64,000 nucleotides of DNA, taken from an uncultured Burkholderiaceae bacterium (GTDB lineage Bacteria; Pseudomonadota; Gammaproteobacteria; Burkholderiales; Burkholderiaceae_B). The notes under the pieces were generated by a model. The model was not told the DNA's origin. It did no database searches and saw only the letters and a program-made list of their open reading frames with translations. A program made the position numbers and the translations under genes. The stretch's first letter is position 1; every line of letters starts with the position of its first letter. The stretch covers positions 60,838-124,837 of the forward strand of contig CAKSZL010000008.1 of assembly GCA_934525625.1 (NCBI GenBank), written 5' to 3'. Positions 60,667 through 64,000 of this stretch are shown here, piece by piece.

Positions 60667-62019
60667 ATGACGGATATCACGCACAAGGGCATGATGTGGC
60701 AGCAGGCCGAAAGCGCCAGCGGCGACAAGCGCGGCCAACGCGGCCGGCCCGATTGGACGGATTGGGGCTTTCTGCTGGTGCTGCTGGCGGCGGCCGCCTA
60801 CATACTCATGCAGTATCCCGAGCAGATGGACGGCTACGAGAAAGCCATTCTGGTGGGCGCGGCCTTCGGCCTGGGCTGGATGGGCTGGCTGTGGCGGCCG
60901 CTGCGCACGTTGTTCGTCGCCAGCGGCCTGGCCGCATTGCTGGCCATCTGGCTGTATGCCGGCGGCGGCAGCCTGCTGCAGGGCGACCTGGCCCGCGCCG
61001 ATCAGGTGTTCCTGCTCAAGTACCTGCTGTCGTCGCAATCGGCCATTCTGTGGATGTGCGCCCTGTTTGCGCTGGCCACCGTGTGCTACTGGGTGGGCAT
61101 GTTCAGCCGCACCGCCGCCTGGATGGGCACCGGCCTGACCTGGGCGGCCGTGTTCGCGGGCTGCACCGGCATGCTGGTGCGCTGGCGCGAAGGCCATCTG
61201 CTGGGGCCCGACATCGGCCACATTCCGGTCAGCAACCTGTACGAAGTCTTCGTGCTGTTCGCGCTCATCACGGCGCTGTTCTACCTGTACTACGAGCGCC
61301 GCTACGCCACCCGGGCGCTGGGCGGCTTCGTGCTGCTGGTGGTCACTTCGGCGGTCATCTTCCTGCTGTGGTACACCTTCACCCGCGACGCCTTCCAGAT
61401 CCAGCCGCTGGTGCCGGCCCTGAAAAGCTGGTGGATGAAGCTGCACGTGCCGGCCAACTTCATCGGCTACGGCACCTTCGCGCTGGCCGCCATGGTGGGC
61501 TTCGCCTATCTGGTCAAGGAAAACGGCGAGACGCGCTCTTGGCGCAAGCTGCTGCCCGTGTTCGTGCTGGGCGCCATCCTGTGCGCCGAGCCCATGGTGT
61601 TCGGCTCGCGCGAACTCTCGCCCACCTGGATGCTGTACTTCGGCCTGGGCGCCATCATCGTCGGCGTCATCCTGGCCCTGCGTGGCCCCATCGCGCGCCA
61701 GCTGCCGTCGCTGGAGGTGCTGGACGACATCATGTACCGCGCCATCGCCGTGGGCTTCGCCTTCTTCACCGTGGCTACCGTGCTGGGCGCGCTATGGGCC
61801 GCCGACGCCTGGGGCGCCTACTGGCAATGGGACCCGAAAGAAACCTGGGCGCTGATCGTCTGGCTGAACTACGCCGCCTGGCTGCACCTGCGGCTGATGA
61901 AAGGCCTGCGCGGCACCGCCGCGGCCTACTGGGCGCTGGTGGGCCTGGTCATCACCAGCTTCGCCTTCCTGGGGGTCAATATGTTCCTGTCGGGGCTGCA
62001 CTCGTACGGCGAGCTGTAG
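60667..62019 (+). CDS. ccsA: cytochrome c biogenesis protein CcsA (ResC)
   Basis: 450 residues, about eight membrane helices. The haem-handling WWD motif lies in WGAYWQWDPKETWALIVWLNY; conserved His residues flank it (KLHVPANFIGYG; AWLHLRL). With ResB it exports haem and joins it to CxxCH apocytochromes. It ends FLSGLHSYGEL, the family C-terminus, so the gene is intact. Immediately after the TAG, in the same frame, comes the remnant of an unrelated regulator. Confidence 0.96.
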   Translation: MTDITHKGMMWQQAESASGDKRGQRGRPDWTDWGFLLVLLAAAAYILMQYPEQMDGYEKAILVGAAFGLGWMGWLWRPLRTLFVASGLAALLAIWLYAGGGSLLQGDLARADQVFLLKYLLSSQSAILWMCALFALATVCYWVGMFSRTAAWMGTGLTWAAVFAGCTGMLVRWREGHLLGPDIGHIPVSNLYEVFVLFALITALFYLYYERRYATRALGGFVLLVVTSAVIFLLWYTFTRDAFQIQPLVPALKSWWMKLHVPANFIGYGTFALAAMVGFAYLVKENGETRSWRKLLPVFVLGAILCAEPMVFGSRELSPTWMLYFGLGAIIVGVILALRGPIARQLPSLEVLDDIMYRAIAVGFAFFTVATVLGALWAADAWGAYWQWDPKETWALIVWLNYAAWLHLRLMKGLRGTAAAYWALVGLVITSFAFLGVNMFLSGLHSYGEL

Positions 62020-62931
62020 GGCATTTTCCGGCCTTACAACCCAGAAAAAGAAATACAGATAGGCCTGTTTCGCGTACCGGTGCCCAAAGTGGACATGGGC
62101 GCCTTTCGTGAGGCAGTTGCCAATGCGCTGGTGCATCGTGATTACCACCGTTTGAGCGCCGTCCATGTGCGGCTGGACGATGACGGCCTTACCATCAGCA
62201 ACCCCGGGGGATTGGTAGAAGGCGTCACCCTGGATAATTTGCTAACTACCGAGCCACGGCCACGCAATCGCACATTGGCCGACGCGATGAAACGTATCGG
62301 AATTGTCGAGCGTTCGGGCCGAGGGGTGGACAAGATTTATCGCGGTATGTTGCGGTTTGGCCGCCCTGCGCCGGATTACAGCCGCACCGATGCTAATAGC
62401 GTGGTTTTACAGCTCGCGACTGTGGCGGCGGATGAGGTGTTTCTGAAGCTGGTGGTTGAGCAGGAGGGCCGTCAGGGCGGCACTCCATTACCCATTGATA
62501 GCTTGATTGCGCTGGCCGCCTTGCGCGAACACAAGAGGCTGGATGCAGATGAGTTGGCGCGGCGTATCCAGCGTGACGCGATACGCGCCAAGCGTACGCT
62601 GGAACATCTAGTAGAGGCCGGGCTGGTCGAGGCCCATGGTAATGCGCGTAACCGTAGCTATACCTTGTCGGCGGATATGTATCGGGCCAAGGGTGAGAAG
62701 CTGGCCTATACCCGGCAAGTGGGGTTCAGCCAGGTGCAGCATCCGGAGATGGTGCTCAATTATGTGCGCCAGCATGGCCGTATCCAGCGCGGCGAGGCCA
62801 TGGAGTTGTGCCACTTGAGCGCGGAGCAGGCAAAGAAACTGCTGGCCCGTTTGACGATCGAGGAGCGGTTGGTGAGGCAAGGTAAGAAACGAGGGACGTT
62901 CTATACCCTGGGTAATGGCGAGCAGACGTGA
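62020..62931 (+). pseudogene. 5'-truncated AlbA_2/ATP-binding type transcriptional regulator
   Basis: The reading frame is open from the base after the ccsA stop: IFRPYNPEKEIQIGLFR, then VREAVANALVHRDY-like AFREAVANALVHRDYHRL, DDGLTISNPGGLVEGV, TEPRPRNRTLADAMKRIGIVERSGRGVDKIYRG, and C-terminal winged-helix segments. This is the HATPase_c_4 half plus tail of schlafen/AlbA_2-type regulators, which normally have about 200 more residues in front. The DNA-binding AlbA_2 domain is absent. Codon choice is less GC-biased than in ccsA, suggesting foreign origin. A GTG at 62080 could still start a 283-residue product. Confidence 0.8.
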
Positions 62932-62939
62932 ATATGGGC

Positions 62940-62969
62940 TTTTATGGTTTTTTATGGTTTTTTATGGTT
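62940..62969. repeat. three tandem copies of TTTTATGGTT
   Basis: A perfect 3 x 10-bp array right after the truncated regulator, followed by CCGTATGG. AT-rich compared with the surroundings; it may mark the edge of the acquired segment. The rest of the 185-bp gap (62970-63116) is AT-rich and probably holds the dioxygenase promoter. Confidence 0.75.
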
Positions 62970-63116
62970 CCGTATGGGGTTGTTCTCGCTAGAGCCAAAA
63001 ATTTGTTTTAAATCAATGTATTGCGTTGCAGCTTCCAGCGTCACAACGTTGAGCTGGACTAGCATTGCCTTACTATTGACGATTACTCAGAACATATAGA
63101 TTCAGAAGGGAAAACT

Positions 63117-64000
63117 ATGGCCATCAGAACCGCAGACGACGTTACCCCCGCGGTACTCAAGGTAATGGAGCAAACCGCCGATCCGCGCTTGCGCGAGATC
63201 ATGGTGTCGCTCATCAAGCATCTGCACGGCTTCGTCCGCGAAACTCGCCTGACTGAAGACGAATTTCGCGCCGCCACCGCCATTCTCAACGAGATCGGCG
63301 CATTGGCTTCGGACACCCATAATGAATTCGTGCTGATGTCGGGCTCGCTGGGGGTGTCGGCGCTGGTTTGCCTGCAGAACAACGGCGACAACGGCCAGAC
63401 TGAAACCTCGCAATCGCTGCTGGGCCCGTTCTGGCGCCTGAACAGCCCGCGCGTGGAAAACGGCGGCACCATCATTCGCTCCGATACCCCCGGCACGCCG
63501 CTGGTCGTCCAGGGCCGCGTCGTCGACCGCGAAGGCAAGCCCATCGCGGGGGCCGAAGTCGACGTCTGGCATGCCTCGCCCGTCGGGCTCTACGAAAACC
63601 AGGACCCCGAACAAGCCGAGATGAACCTGCGCGGCAAGTTCACCACCGACGCGGACGGCCGTTTCTGGTTCACCACCGTCAAGATGATCGGCTACCCCAT
63701 CCCGACGAATGGCGTGGTCGGGCGCCTGCTCGAAGCGCAAGGCCGGCACCCGTACCGGCCCGCGCACCTGCATGCGCTGATCTTCAAGGAAGGCTACAAG
63801 ACGCTGATCTCGCAAGTGTACGACCCTTCCTGTCCGTGGATAGACACCGACGTACAGTTCGGCGTCACCCAGGCCCTCACGGGCGACTTCGTCACCCACG
63901 ACGAACCCAACCCCGACCATCCCGAACTGGGCGCGCCCTGGTGCTCGTTCAACTACACCTACGTAATGGAGCCGGGCGAAGCCAAGCTGCCGCGCCCGCC
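63117..64000 (+). CDS. intradiol ring-cleavage dioxygenase (hydroxyquinol 1,2-dioxygenase-like), 3' end off the window
   Basis: 294 codons visible. An N-terminal helical dimerisation domain (VLKVMEQTADPRLREIMVSL) and the intradiol barrel with the non-haem Fe(III) ligands Y159 (PVGLYENQ), Y193 (MIGYPI), H217 and H219 (RPAHLHAL). The stretch YENQDPEQAEMNLRGKFTTD is closer to hydroxyquinol 1,2-dioxygenases than to catechol 1,2-dioxygenases. It would open the ring of 1,2,4-trihydroxybenzene to maleylacetate. AAGGGAAAA precedes the ATG. Downstream genes, off the window, would settle the pathway. Confidence 0.92.
   Translation, partial: MAIRTADDVTPAVLKVMEQTADPRLREIMVSLIKHLHGFVRETRLTEDEFRAATAILNEIGALASDTHNEFVLMSGSLGVSALVCLQNNGDNGQTETSQSLLGPFWRLNSPRVENGGTIIRSDTPGTPLVVQGRVVDREGKPIAGAEVDVWHASPVGLYENQDPEQAEMNLRGKFTTDADGRFWFTTVKMIGYPIPTNGVVGRLLEAQGRHPYRPAHLHALIFKEGYKTLISQVYDPSCPWIDTDVQFGVTQALTGDFVTHDEPNPDHPELGAPWCSFNYTYVMEPGEAKLPRP

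Noticed and set aside
62020..62079. A normal gene start for the regulator fragment upstream of 62080
   Set aside because: The frame runs back without ATG or GTG straight into the ccsA stop codon, and homology continues through that part, so the 5' end is missing rather than mis-called.

Overview
The window is chromosomal DNA from a high-GC betaproteobacterium. It most probably belongs to the Alcaligenaceae (the Bordetella/Achromobacter/Pusillimonas group). The clues are the birA-coaX pair, in which coaX is the homologue of the Bordetella Bvg accessory factor; the dacC-dat-DUF493-lipB run; System II cytochrome c maturation (resB-ccsA) behind a cytochrome c4; and a long-form leuA. I saw no rRNA, tRNA, insertion sequence, prophage or CRISPR array. 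Most of the window is housekeeping sequence with short intergenic gaps, so the interest lies in gaps, repeats and a few accessory clusters.

Layout. 1-4.7 kb: leuA (running off the left edge) with a candidate leucine-rich leader peptide, a small membrane protein, a Fur-box-controlled bfd and bfr. 4.7-10.2 kb: prfC, a RhlE-type helicase, then a lemA-TPM-TPM cluster. 10.2-12.1 kb: an encapsulin nanocompartment operon (DyP peroxidase cargo plus shell). 12.2-16.2 kb: lipB, DUF493, D-amino-acid aminotransferase, DD-carboxypeptidase and an alpha/beta hydrolase. 16.3-23.2 kb: birA, coaX, galU, waaA, waaC, lipA. 23.3-30.2 kb: a CusF-like protein, a chemoreceptor, a membrane histidine kinase with its NarL-type regulator, and a cysteine-rich lipoprotein. 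30.4-39.9 kb: the spc and alpha ribosomal operons, rplN to rplQ with secY, infA and rpoA, beginning unusually at rplN behind a structured leader. 39.9-43.4 kb: esterase, cutA, dsbD. 43.7-46.6 kb: a two-component flavin monooxygenase with an AraC regulator. 46.6-48.2 kb: hemB and engB. 48.3-57.5 kb: an acetate locus (DUF485, actP, acs) with a CrbR-type regulator, a Tat-exported carbonic anhydrase and a CrbS-type transporter-kinase. 57.7-62.0 kb: cytochrome c4, resB, ccsA. 62.0-64.0 kb: a beheaded foreign regulator gene and an intradiol dioxygenase running off the right edge.

The most unusual signal is a dispersed element of about 300 bp seen twice (19366-19701 and 43384-43674). It has 37-bp inverted arms and an internal hairpin. 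Between the two copies the arms differ at seven paired positions, and six of those pairs are compensated; two further pairs covary in the hairpin. This points to selection on, or arm-to-arm copying of, a folded structure rather than a protein. Secondary points are an orphan rho-independent terminator and long hairpin ahead of rplN, the leuA leader, repeat pairs that look like CrbR operators, a chemoreceptor with a shortened second membrane helix, and the regulator fragment that starts right after the ccsA stop codon.
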